The position numbers were made by a program, and so were the translations under genes. Of a stretch of 43,926 bases of DNA, positions 1-7,863 are shown piece by piece. Source of the stretch: Acidobacteriaceae bacterium (GTDB lineage Bacteria > Acidobacteriota > Terriglobia > Terriglobales > Acidobacteriaceae); assembly GCA_003134435.1 (NCBI GenBank), contig PLBE01000056.1:6008-49933 (forward strand), read 5' to 3'. The notes beneath the pieces are model-generated. The model worked only from the letters and a program-made list of their open reading frames with translations, was not told the DNA's origin and did not search any database. Within the stretch, counting starts at the first letter, position 1; every line of letters begins with the position of its first letter.

Positions 1-1424
1 TAAGGATTGTTGAGCTGCGCGCTGGCAGCGGGTCCGCCATCGCCGCAGGCGGCGGTGGATGGATTGCAGGCCCTACCATTTCCAGCCACGGTTTGAATGT
101 CGCCGCTGGCCGCCACTACTTTCCGAATGACCGAGCTGATCGAGTCTGCAATGAAGATGTCGTCCGAGGCGTCGAGCGATACACCTCCGGGGTAATTCAA
201 TTCCGCGTTCAGGGCTGGACCACCGTCTCCTGAATAGGCGAGTGTGTTATTTCCGACGACGGTCTGGATGTTGCCCGACACGACCTCGCGGATCACGAAG
301 TTATCAGTATCGGCGATAAAAATGTCGCCCGAACCATCCACATAAATCTGGTTGGGGTAGTTCAAATCCGCGCCCGTAGCCGCCCCGCCGTCGCCGGTAT
401 ATCCGAAAGCACCGAGAGTTCCGGCCACGGTTGTGATGTTGACGCTCCCGGCCGCTACTTCGCGAATCGCGGAATTATTCGTATCGGCGATAAAAATGTC
501 TTCCGTGCCGTCAACGAACACTCCACTGGGCACACAGAGATCTGCGGAGATCGCCGGCCCGCCATCTCCCGCGGATTGACAAGCTGTACCGCCTTCCGAC
601 TGGTAATAGGCTCCGGCCACGGTTTGAATGTCGCCGGCCGCGATGACGATCCCGGCAACCGTCACCGATGCGGTACCGGGGTTCACCACTCGGATAAGGT
701 TGTTATCCGTGTCAGCGATGAAGATGTTTCCCGAGCCGTCCAGGAATACAGCCTCCGGCAGATCAAGCTGCGCACTGGTCGCAAGCCCGCCGTCTCCGGC
801 ATAACCGCAGGGTGTTTGCAGCGCAGGATCGCCCGCGACGGTAGATATATTGCCCCCGCTCACCTTACGGATCAGGCAGTTATCCGTATCCGCGATGAAG
901 ATATTTCCCGAGCCGTCGACAAAAACTCCGTATGGATCATAAAGTTGCGCGCCGGTCGCCGGTCCTCCGTCCCCCGAGTAGCCAGGACTCCCGTTGCCTG
1001 CCACGGTCGTGATATTGCCGTTCGACGCTGTGACCTCGCGAATCACGGAATTCTCCGTGTCGGCGATAAAAATGTTTCCCGTTGCGTCGACCACCACGCT
1101 TTCAGGACCGTTGAGCGCTGCGCTGGTCGCGGGTCCCCCGTCACCGGAGTAGCCGCGAGTTCCATTTCCAGCCACCACCGTGACGTTTCCGGTGGTATCG
1201 ACCTTCAAGACACGACTGGAGTAGGAATCCGAAATGTAAGCATTGCCCGCCTCATCCAGCGCGACATTGCCCGGATACCCGATGCTGGCGCTAAGCGCCG
1301 CCAGATTCTTCGGGCCGCCGCCAGCGACTGTGCTGATGTTGTATTGGGCCAGCAAGGTGTGGGGCGCAAACAAGACGAGCGCGAAGAAGACGACAGCGAC
1401 AGCAAGTAAGCAGTGGGAACGCAT
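1..1424 (-). CDS. NHL-repeat secreted protein (3' end cut off by window edge)
   Basis: The frame runs from an ATG at 1424 to the left edge without a stop, giving about 474 residues. A hydrophobic signal peptide occupies roughly residues 5-25 and ends near LLAQ. The rest is a tandem array of about eight to nine NHL-type beta-propeller repeats. Each carries versions of VAGNG, GYSGDGGPA, a Gly-Val-x-Val-Asp strand, then GNIFIADT and IRxV. NHL propellers are usually extracytoplasmic binding scaffolds, and nothing here indicates an enzyme. A good Shine-Dalgarno (AGGAGG) lies about 8 nt before the ATG, inside the end of the upstream gene 1427-1873, so the two genes are probably co-transcribed. The repeats explain the periodic DNA similarity across the region. 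The C-terminus, and any sorting or further domain, lies outside the window. Confidence 0.88.
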   Translation of the reverse strand, partial: MRSHCLLAVAVVFFALVLFAPHTLLAQYNISTVAGGGPKNLAALSASIGYPGNVALDEAGNAYISDSYSSRVLKVDTTGNVTVVAGNGTRGYSGDGGPATSAALNGPESVVVDATGNIFIADTENSVIREVTASNGNITTVAGNGSPGYSGDGGPATGAQLYDPYGVFVDGSGNIFIADTDNCLIRKVSGGNISTVAGDPALQTPCGYAGDGGLATSAQLDLPEAVFLDGSGNIFIADTDNNLIRVVNPGTASVTVAGIVIAAGDIQTVAGAYYQSEGGTACQSAGDGGPAISADLCVPSGVFVDGTEDIFIADTNNSAIREVAAGSVNITTVAGTLGAFGYTGDGGAATGADLNYPNQIYVDGSGDIFIADTDNFVIREVVSGNIQTVVGNNTLAYSGDGGPALNAELNYPGGVSLDASDDIFIADSISSVIRKVVAASGDIQTVAGNGRACNPSTAACGDGGPAASAQLNNP

Positions 1425-1426
1425 GG

Positions 1427-1873
1427 TCACTTCGCCTCCTGGCCAGAGATCCGATCCAGCCGGACCACGGCGGTGCTCTTTCTGTTCCCTGGGCCACTCA
1501 GGCCCAGGATAAATCGTGGCCGCAGCCCTTTTTGCCACTGCTCGTATTCCGAGCGAGGGATGGTGAATTCCTGTGTTGTATCCGCGGACGCGTGCGCCGG
1601 CAGCGTAACCGCGCAGGCACTTGTTCCACCCTTACTTGGGCGGGAATTGTCCCGGAGAGTCATTCTCTGGATAAATAGGCTCAGCGCCCCATGGTTTACC
1701 AGGTGAATGCGCATCTTGATCTCTGCTTGAGGACCAAGACTTGTGTTTTGCACGACCTGATAGGAGCCCGTCACCAGTGGACCGTTGCTGGCGAGCGCAA
1801 TTTGGACCCCAAGGGCCAGCGATACGATGACGATAAGCCGTCGCGTACCGACACAAAAAGTTCTGTAGCTCAT
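1427..1873 (-). CDS. Small secreted hypothetical protein
   Basis: This encodes 148 residues. A short basic N-terminus and a hydrophobic stretch at about residues 13-29 suggest a signal peptide ending near ALAS. The mature part looks beta-rich, with alternating polar and hydrophobic residues and no known catalytic motif; I do not recognise the family. Its stop is only 2 bp from the start codon of the NHL-repeat gene, whose ribosome binding site lies inside it, so the two are almost certainly one transcript and may act together outside the cell. A sigma-54-like element points at this gene from about 105 bp upstream. Function unknown. Confidence 0.7.
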   Translation of the reverse strand: MSYRTFCVGTRRLIVIVSLALGVQIALASNGPLVTGSYQVVQNTSLGPQAEIKMRIHLVNHGALSLFIQRMTLRDNSRPSKGGTSACAVTLPAHASADTTQEFTIPRSEYEQWQKGLRPRFILGLSGPGNRKSTAVVRLDRISGQEAK

Positions 1874-1977
1874 GTGAACCTACCTTCCCGGGCGCCCTCG
1901 CAGGCCAACCCCCGCTCCGATGCCATATATCGCAGTGCTGGGCGCACCGCGCCAATTCCAGGGCTTTCTCCCGGAGT

Positions 1978-1994
1978 GGCAATCACGATGCCAG
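1978..1994 (-). promoter_or_regulatory. Sigma-54-type -24/-12 promoter for 1427-1873 and the NHL gene
   Basis: Read on the minus strand this is CTGGCATCGTGATTGCC. It matches the sigma-54 consensus TGGCAC-N5-TTGC, with GG and GC separated by exactly 10 nt. The predicted transcription start is near 1968, leaving a leader of about 95 nt before the ATG at 1873. The same element with one changed base occurs at 7230-7246. Confidence 0.6.
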
Positions 1995-2067
1995 CGTAGC
2001 ACGATGACTAAGCACCATGCTGCCAATGACTTGCACCAGCAATCCGGAGGAGATGAGGAGTGACCGC

Positions 2068-2117
2068 AGCGGCAAAACGCGCCCTTAGTGGGGAGAATGC
2101 CCCGATGCGTGCACCGC
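2068..2117. promoter_or_regulatory. Conserved core of the bidirectional module (candidate activator site), copy A
   Basis: About 38 of 50 positions agree with 7322-7370. It lies between the two outward -24/-12 elements, roughly 80-140 bp from each. It starts AGCGGCAAA and contains GGAGAA followed by GCCCCGAT. In sigma-54 systems this is where an enhancer-binding protein would bind. No activator gene is visible, so the assignment is inferred from position and conservation. Confidence 0.45.
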
Positions 2118-2203
2118 GTCCTTGAAGGAACATCGTTCGTCTTCAACTCATAACTGGCTAAAACCAGAGCTGCAAACGCCCCAATTGACTCGATCTGCAG
2201 TTT

Positions 2204-2219
2204 TGGCAATTCCGGTGCA
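2204..2219 (+). promoter_or_regulatory. Sigma-54-type -24/-12 promoter for the 2292 gene
   Basis: The sequence TGGCAATTCCGGTGCA has GG and GC separated by 10 nt and follows TTT. The expected start is near 2231, about 60 nt before the ATG at 2292. The equivalent element at 7454-7469 differs at one position. Confidence 0.6.
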
Positions 2220-2291
2220 CCCGGGTTCGCGCGGGCTTCTCGAATCTGCCCAGCCTACAATGAAACAGATCACAGGCCCTATCCGAAACCG

Positions 2292-3893
2292 ATGAACTCC
2301 AGCCCGCGAGCCACGGATCACCCAAACACGGATCGTTTGAACGCGGATCGTTCGATCGGAGATCGTTCGATCGGAAATCGTCCCAACTCGAATCGCGGTC
2401 GGTTCGATACCGCGCCCCTGCGAATCGCAACGCTGTTGCCTCTGTTCGCCGCCGCTGCGCTTTTCGAAGCTAAGAACCTCTCTGCTCTCACGGCGCTCTC
2501 CAACAGCGATGTCTGGCTGCACCTGCGTACCGGAACCTGGATGCTCCAAAACCACGCTGTGCCGCAGACCGGGCTTTTCTCACAGTCGCCGGACTTTCGC
2601 TGGACCGCCTCCACCTGGGGCTACGATCTGCTGGTTGCCGTTGCCTTCAGGATGCTGGACCTGCGTTCCATCCCGGTCCTGGTAATGATCTTCAAATCGG
2701 CGCTCGCCGTGGTCACGTATCTGCTGGCCGGTGGCGTACGCGGAAGATTTTGGACCGCAGTCGCCCTGTCGGCCACGGTGCAATACATCCTGGGCGGGGT
2801 TTTGCCCGGTCCCACCTACTGCTCCATGCTCTTGTTCGCTGTCGAATTACTCCTGCTCAACCAAAGCCGCGCAACGGATAGCGTCCGTCCACTTTTCTGG
2901 CTGCCGCCACTTTTTCTGCTCTGGGCCAATCTTGACAACCAGTTTGTGTTCGGACTCTTGCTGCTTTTGCTGTTCCTCCTGGCATCGAACATTCTCGCAT
3001 CGAACATTCCGAATCTCGCAAGTCCCCTTGGCAGTAGCTCAAAAATCCCGCTTGCTCACAGACAATCCACGCTTTCGCCCAAGAACGCGGGCGCCGTCGC
3101 CCTGCTCTGCGCCGTCGCCACCATCATTACGCCCCATTTCTACCACCTCTACGGAGTTTTTGTTGCCAGTTTCACCAGCGCCGCCAACCGTTATCTCCCG
3201 GATTTCCATGCCATGGGTTTCCGGCAACCCCAGGACTACGTTCTGATGCTGCTGGCCATGGCGGCGTTTCTCGCGCTCGGGCTGCGGCGTTCGCGCGATC
3301 CGTACCAGATTTCGCTGATGATTGGCTGCACTATGCTCTCTTTCCATGCACAGCGCGACGCTTGGCTGGTTGCGCTGGCTGCGATTGCGGTAATCGCCGG
3401 AGCGGTTGGCCATCCAACTCAAACTGCCAGCGCTGAACCCCAACACAAGCGCAACCGGCAGCTCTTCCTTGCCGCTGGAATGTCGCTTGCGATTCTGATG
3501 TTCGCGGCCGCGTTCGAAATTCCCCGCAGCCACGAAGCGCTCCTCGCCAAGGTTGCTCAAACCTATCCCGTCGGCGCCTGCGGCTACATTCGCGAACATC
3601 AACTGCCGCAGCCCTTGTTCAACGCCTATGAGTGGGGAGGGTTCCTGACCTGGTATTTGCCGGAATATCCCGTCGCCATCGACGGCCGCGCCGGCTTGTA
3701 TGATGACGACTTCGTCGTCCAATATTCCAAGGCGATGAGCGCCGATGTGCCTTACACGGCCTATCCCGCGATGGCCCAGGCGGGCACGCTGTTATTGCAG
3801 CGAAACTCGTTGATGGGGGAAGCCCTCAGCGCGGTGCCGGCGTTTCGAGTAGCCTACAGCGACCGTGTGGCCGTGGTGTTGACCAGACCTTAG
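2292..3893 (+). CDS. Polytopic membrane protein, GT-C-like, paralogue of 5507-7009
   Basis: This 533-residue protein has about ten predicted membrane segments after a polar N-terminal extension of about 40 residues. It aligns with the product of 5507-7009 through shared landmarks: NSDVWLHLRTGTW after the first membrane segment (DLDIWWHLKVGDW in the paralogue), STWGYDLL, LPPLFLLWANLDNQFVFGL, and a C-terminal soluble part with WGGFLTWYLPEYPVAIDGR and LYDDD. The topology and the acidic residue just after the first membrane helix recall GT-C glycosyltransferases that use lipid-linked sugars, but I cannot name the family. The N-terminal extension is encoded by a 15-bp tandem repeat and may be dispensable. 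No strong Shine-Dalgarno precedes the ATG. The gene converges on 3919-5514. Confidence 0.85.
   Translation: MNSSPRATDHPNTDRLNADRSIGDRSIGNRPNSNRGRFDTAPLRIATLLPLFAAAALFEAKNLSALTALSNSDVWLHLRTGTWMLQNHAVPQTGLFSQSPDFRWTASTWGYDLLVAVAFRMLDLRSIPVLVMIFKSALAVVTYLLAGGVRGRFWTAVALSATVQYILGGVLPGPTYCSMLLFAVELLLLNQSRATDSVRPLFWLPPLFLLWANLDNQFVFGLLLLLLFLLASNILASNIPNLASPLGSSSKIPLAHRQSTLSPKNAGAVALLCAVATIITPHFYHLYGVFVASFTSAANRYLPDFHAMGFRQPQDYVLMLLAMAAFLALGLRRSRDPYQISLMIGCTMLSFHAQRDAWLVALAAIAVIAGAVGHPTQTASAEPQHKRNRQLFLAAGMSLAILMFAAAFEIPRSHEALLAKVAQTYPVGACGYIREHQLPQPLFNAYEWGGFLTWYLPEYPVAIDGRAGLYDDDFVVQYSKAMSADVPYTAYPAMAQAGTLLLQRNSLMGEALSAVPAFRVAYSDRVAVVLTRP
2331..2390. repeat. 15-bp coding minisatellite, four units
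   Basis: Four consecutive 15-bp units start at 2331, 2346, 2361 and 2376. The second and third are identical (GATCGTTCGATCGGA). They encode a five-residue motif resembling D-R-S-I-G in the N-terminal extension of the membrane protein. The unit length is a multiple of three, so gain or loss of copies keeps the frame. Confidence 0.85.
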
Positions 3894-3918
3894 TTCCTAC
3901 AGTGTTTACTTGGCCGAA

Positions 3919-5514
3919 CTAAGGGCGGGTGCGGCGGAGGATGAAGTAGACCTGACGGACGTAGACCCCCTGCTTGTAAATCATGTATCCGTCGGAGACG
4001 TGCACGATTTCAAATCCTTCGGCACGGAGCGGCGGAATACCGATCTCCATCAGCACCTGTGGCTGCTCCGTAAACGCAATTACATAGTCGGGTCTCAACC
4101 GTCTGAATTCGTCTGGGTCCAGGGCGAGGCCGTAAAATGGCATGCCGTGGTGATAGTACGCGGTGGGCATGTTTACGAGGATGTTATGGTCGAAATAAGC
4201 CTGCACTCCGACGACACCATAAAGGAATCCGAATATTCGCTGTCGATCCGCCCCGACTGACTTGAGGTAGTTCGCTGCGTCACCAGCGCCGCTGTAGGGG
4301 TAGAGGTATTCATTACGAATTGCGACCTCGGCGTCCCAGATATTTAGCGCACATAGACAGAGCAGTGCGGCCCCCATGGCCTGCAACAAGCGGCGCTTGA
4401 GCGCGCTAAACCCGCGCTGCTCCCTCCAGTCGGGCCAAGCAACCCAAAGCGCGGTGATTGCCGCGACGAACAGCGTTCCATGGTGGTGCGCGGAGCCATG
4501 AATTAGACAATAGAGAGCAATCAACGACAATAGCGGCAATGCATAAATCAGCAACCTGCCCCGCAGGAAACACCACCAGCCGGCGAACAGGATGAACAGA
4601 GCCGAAGGCAGCCAGTAATCAAGAAAAGCACCTGAGATGGTTGACTCCAGCTTGACCAGCTTCGTGGGCTGCTGAGCCTGAATGGATGCGGGCAACTCCC
4701 CAAGTGCCTTCTTGACTGCAAACTCCTCAACATCCGGCGTCGGCTTCAGGATGATGCCGATGAACAGGAAGGTCAGTGCCATTACGGCGACGCAAATCTT
4801 GTAGCGCGTCTGGACTCCCTGTTCGAGAGTGCGCCAAGCGCGGATCGCTTCGATCAAATAGGCCAGCCCGAAACAGCCGGCGAGAATTGTGCCGTGCAGG
4901 CTCAAGTTCGCCAACAAGACCAATACGACCGTCAGGCGCTCGGGATGCTTGATGTCCTTGAACAGCATGGCCGCCGCGAATGCCAGCAGGGGCAGCAGAG
5001 TGTAGGGACGCGCGATCACGGCGTACTGGTAGACCATGAAATAGGTGAAGGCGAGCGGCCAGCGGATGATGCGGGGAAACGGCGCTTTGAAGATCAGCAT
5101 TGCGGCTCCGGCGGTGGCGCCGGCCATCCCGATGTAACCGAGCGCGCTATATTTCGCGTGGAAGACGTGCTGCGCCACCCACAGGATGGTGTGCCACAGG
5201 CCAGGAGAACCCTCGTAGCGCAATTCATGAAACCAGATAGTGCGCAGGCTGAGATCGCGCGCAATCAGCCAGGCCTGCGCCTCGTCGGCCCACTTCTCGT
5301 GATATTGAATGGTGAAGCTGACAACTACGATCCACAGGCCGAGCACACCGAAATCGCCAATCCGCCACCAAGGGTTAGAGGAAGCAGTGGAGGAAGGCCG
5401 AGAGACGGCGCCAGACGCGGGAGCGGCCAGATCAACCTGCACTGCGCCGGGAACTTCAAGCTGGTCAGTTCTGGTGCCCTCAGTCATGCGGTCAGTTCTG
5501 GTCCGGTCAGTCAT
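3919..5514 (-). CDS. GT-C-like membrane glycosyltransferase (GT39/GT83-type)
   Basis: This encodes 531 residues from the ATG at 5514; a longer frame reaches 5583 but would lie deep inside the upstream gene. After a polar N-terminal tail of about 60 residues, the first membrane helix is followed by HEKWADEAQAWLIARD. The Asp-Glu pair in the first extracytoplasmic loop is the expected catalytic/metal site of ArnT/PMT-type GT-C enzymes, which use polyprenyl-phosphate sugars. About ten more membrane segments and a C-terminal soluble part with PDEFRRLRPDYVI follow. The start overlaps the stop of 5507-7009 by 8 bp, so the genes are probably translationally coupled. Donor and acceptor are unknown; a surface glycan or protein target is inferred. 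Confidence 0.82.
   Translation of the reverse strand: MTDRTRTDRMTEGTRTDQLEVPGAVQVDLAAPASGAVSRPSSTASSNPWWRIGDFGVLGLWIVVVSFTIQYHEKWADEAQAWLIARDLSLRTIWFHELRYEGSPGLWHTILWVAQHVFHAKYSALGYIGMAGATAGAAMLIFKAPFPRIIRWPLAFTYFMVYQYAVIARPYTLLPLLAFAAAMLFKDIKHPERLTVVLVLLANLSLHGTILAGCFGLAYLIEAIRAWRTLEQGVQTRYKICVAVMALTFLFIGIILKPTPDVEEFAVKKALGELPASIQAQQPTKLVKLESTISGAFLDYWLPSALFILFAGWWCFLRGRLLIYALPLLSLIALYCLIHGSAHHHGTLFVAAITALWVAWPDWREQRGFSALKRRLLQAMGAALLCLCALNIWDAEVAIRNEYLYPYSGAGDAANYLKSVGADRQRIFGFLYGVVGVQAYFDHNILVNMPTAYYHHGMPFYGLALDPDEFRRLRPDYVIAFTEQPQVLMEIGIPPLRAEGFEIVHVSDGYMIYKQGVYVRQVYFILRRTRP
5461..5514. repeat. 27-bp tandem duplication at a start codon
   Basis: Two adjacent 27-bp units (5488-5514 and 5461-5487) agree at 22 of 27 positions. 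On the minus strand each begins ATGACTGA, so the duplication places two in-frame ATG codons at the start of the glycosyltransferase and overlaps the stop of the upstream gene. Confidence 0.8.
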
Positions 5515-7009
5515 GGGGCACTCGCCGCCGCGCGTATACCGTCGCAATCTCGTCGTGAAAAACAAGCTGAAAACGCGGGTCAATAGTCAAGATCTTAGCC
5601 AGGGGAAGTTGCGAATCGAGTAGCACCACCCCCGCCTCGTCGAGATAAGGATCAGTGGCATACGATTTTTCAGCGTTCTGTGAACTAAAGAAGATCCGGT
5701 CGAGATCGTCTCCGTAGAGGTCATTGCGCCCATCGATGGCCACCGGGTAATCGGGCATATACCACATCAGGAAACCGCCCCAATTGAGATTGTTGTAAAG
5801 CGGGCCGGGCACCGGATTTCGCCGCAGGAAGTTGACCGCGTTCACTGGATACTGAGCACTGATCGCCCGATCGAAACCGCGTTGGTTGAAGTCTGTTCCA
5901 CGGGAGAAGAGCGCCAGCAACACGACGACGGCCACCGCCGCTCCAGTCATCTCAAACCATGTTTCAGAGCGGTCGCGCGCCGCCTCGGGCGCGGGAAAGT
6001 CGGCAATGCAAGCCGCAGCCGGAATGCAGATGAACCAGGCATCGCGCATGGTGCGATACGCAACCACGCTCGCAATGGTAAGCAAGGCCAGCTTGAAGGG
6101 ATCGAGCTTCTTTCTCCAACCCAATTTTTGCCAACCCACGGCGAAGAATCCGGCCGCGGTGAGCAGAAGCTCCGCGTAATCGCTATACCAACGGAAGGTG
6201 AGCGGCTGCAGTTCCTGAATGACGGAATATGCGAACTTGGCTTTCGAATATTCGTAAACCGCCACATAAGGATGATAGAAGTTGGGGCCGACCACGGTTG
6301 CGAGCACACAGGCAGCAAACAAAACCAACAGACTCACAGCGGGAAGCTTGGGAGCAAGCAGGAACGCGGGAGCAATCCGCAGCGTGTTTGCCCACCTCTG
6401 CCCGAGCGATATGGCCGCCAACAGCCCTACGGGGAAGAGTCCGTAGATGAACTGGATATGCAGGTTTGCCCACAGCAGAAAAATTAGTGGCAGCCAGTAG
6501 AGTACCTGCAAACGGCCGCTGCGATTGGCCTCCAGAAGGAGGGTCAAAGTCACTGCGAACAGCACCATCGAAAAAAAGAAAGGCCGCGGCATCCCGTTAA
6601 ACAGGAACGCCGAGCAAGTCACTCCGGTCAACAGCCAGGCCAGCCAGAACTGGCCCGAAAGACGGCGAAGCATCCAGTAAATGGCGCACGCAACCGCGAG
6701 GGTGAGGAACGTTCCAAAGATTCCCATGCCGAGCAGGCCGAACCAGGCGTAGGCTCGCGACAACAGCACCTCGTATCCCCAACTGTAAGCGACCCATGGT
6801 CGATTCGCCGCAGTGCGCGACAGGATGCCGGTGTGAGGAACGGCCAGATGCTCGACGATCCAGTCGCCGACTTTGAGGTGCCACCAGATGTCGAGATCGA
6901 GCACGCAGAGCTTCAGTTGAAGGGCCATCAGCCCCACTGCGGTCATCAACCCGGCGAGAGCGCACAACTGCAGCCAGCGGACTCGCAGAAGCGCCCGCAA
7001 TTCCTGCAT
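5507..7009 (-). CDS. Polytopic membrane protein, GT-C-like, paralogue of 2292-3893
   Basis: This encodes 500 residues from the ATG at 7009; a TTG at 7045 in the same frame is an alternative start, and neither has a strong ribosome binding site. About ten membrane segments are predicted. Landmarks shared with 2292-3893 are LDIWWHLKVGDWIVEHLAVP, SWGYEVLLSRAY, LPLIFLLWANLHIQFIYGL and the C-terminal WGGFLMWYMPDYPVAIDGR with LYGDD. The two genes therefore arose by duplication, together with their upstream regulatory region. It is followed by the GT-C-like gene with an 8-bp overlap. A role in building or modifying a surface polymer is inferred from the company it keeps; no reaction can be assigned. 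Confidence 0.85.
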   Translation of the reverse strand: MQELRALLRVRWLQLCALAGLMTAVGLMALQLKLCVLDLDIWWHLKVGDWIVEHLAVPHTGILSRTAANRPWVAYSWGYEVLLSRAYAWFGLLGMGIFGTFLTLAVACAIYWMLRRLSGQFWLAWLLTGVTCSAFLFNGMPRPFFFSMVLFAVTLTLLLEANRSGRLQVLYWLPLIFLLWANLHIQFIYGLFPVGLLAAISLGQRWANTLRIAPAFLLAPKLPAVSLLVLFAACVLATVVGPNFYHPYVAVYEYSKAKFAYSVIQELQPLTFRWYSDYAELLLTAAGFFAVGWQKLGWRKKLDPFKLALLTIASVVAYRTMRDAWFICIPAAACIADFPAPEAARDRSETWFEMTGAAVAVVVLLALFSRGTDFNQRGFDRAISAQYPVNAVNFLRRNPVPGPLYNNLNWGGFLMWYMPDYPVAIDGRNDLYGDDLDRIFFSSQNAEKSYATDPYLDEAGVVLLDSQLPLAKILTIDPRFQLVFHDEIATVYARRRVPHD

Positions 7010-7229
7010 CGTGCTCAAAGTCTGAAACCTCTCGTTTCGTTGCAATCTTCGCGGCGTGCCGATTCACCGTGCGTTCAGGAAGCGAGTGTCTCGAGGATGC
7101 CCGCCGCATTCTTGGGAACCCGAATTTCTGCTTCCGTCATCTTTGCGGTCAGCAAGTCTGTCATCAAAACGCAGGCGAGCTTCGAACGTGCTCGTTCCAT
7201 GAGTCTTCATAGCAGACTAGTCGGGAGTC

Positions 7230-7246
7230 GGCAATCGCGATGCCAG
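7230..7246 (-). promoter_or_regulatory. Sigma-54-type -24/-12 promoter for 5507-7009 and 3919-5514
   Basis: On the minus strand this reads CTGGCATCGCGATTGCC, a strong match to TGGCAC-N5-TTGC with the invariant GG and GC 10 nt apart. The predicted start is near 7219, giving a leader of about 210 nt to the ATG at 7009, or about 175 nt if the TTG at 7045 is used. Confidence 0.62.
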
Positions 7247-7321
7247 CCTAACAGAAAGAATTAAGTGCAAGATTGACAATCACTTGGAACACGATTCTTG
7301 TTTGACCATCTCCCGATCGAA

Positions 7322-7370
7322 GCGGCAAATCGCGCCTCCGGTGAGGAGAAAGCCCCGATTCGGGACCGCC
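7322..7370. promoter_or_regulatory. Conserved core of the bidirectional module (candidate activator site), copy B
   Basis: This aligns with 2068-2117 (about 38 of 50 positions), beginning AGCGGCAAA and containing GGAGAA then GCCCCGAT. It lies between the two outward -24/-12 elements, as expected for a shared enhancer. The binding protein is unknown. Confidence 0.45.
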
Positions 7371-7453
7371 CTTCACCTGAAGCCGTTTCCGATCCGACTC
7401 ATAACTAACTGAAATCAGAAGTAGAAGCCGATCCGCCGCGGGTGATTCGGCTT

Positions 7454-7469
7454 TGGCAATTCCGATGCA
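7454..7469 (+). promoter_or_regulatory. Sigma-54-type -24/-12 promoter facing the SGNH hydrolase gene
   Basis: The sequence TGGCAATTCCGATGCA has GG and GC 10 nt apart and differs from 2204-2219 at one base. The start would be near 7481, leaving an unusually long untranslated stretch of about 380 nt before the chosen ATG at 7864. Confidence 0.58.
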
Positions 7470-7863
7470 CTCCGGTCTACGCGTATTTGTCTCTGCTTGA
7501 TCCCCACGCCCCAGTGGTCGTGCGGACCAAACGAGGGCAAAGACGGAAGGGACAAGGGTATAACCTCCATAGAAAGTACCAACAGCGGGATCGAATCGAC
7601 ACCGAAGTGGTGTGTGGATTTTCGCATTCCTCGGCCTGACGTTATCCGCGCAGGTTGCTTAACGTTCTGCCTTGGGGACAATGCAGGGCTGGATCACGAC
7701 GGGTTTGAGGACGCGGTTAGGCCCACGAAATCAGACTCCGATCCAGCCCTGTCTCGTCAGCCGCTCGTCAGCCAATGACGATCACGGACCCGATTCTCGG
7801 ACGGCCACAGCCGCGGATACGAGCGGGCTAATCATCAGGAGACCCAGCATCAGAATCGAAACA

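Larger units (their letters stand above)
1978..2220. repeat. Duplicated intergenic promoter module, copy A
   Basis: These 243 bp resemble 7230-7470. The shared pieces occur in the same order: an outward -24/-12 element on the minus strand, a conserved core of about 50 bp, an ACTCATAACT block (2146 here, 7397 there) and a second -24/-12 element on the plus strand. The distance between the two TGGCA boxes is 211 bp here and 209 bp in copy B, although the sequence between is only partly conserved. Both copies sit between divergently transcribed genes. I infer a bidirectional regulatory region that was duplicated and kept under selection. Confidence 0.75.
7230..7470. repeat. Duplicated intergenic promoter module, copy B
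   Basis: This is the counterpart of 1978-2220, with two outward sigma-54-type elements around a conserved core. The whole non-coding gap is 7010-7863 (854 bp). The module occupies 241 bp of it. In 7010-7229 and 7471-7863 I see no convincing gene: the small open frames there lack ribosome binding sites and protein-like composition. Confidence 0.75.

Noticed and set aside
576-1409. Plus-strand open frame with periodic motifs opposite the NHL-repeat gene
   Set aside because: Its periodicity is the mirror of the NHL repeats on the minus strand. The minus-strand frame has a signal peptide and a good ribosome binding site.
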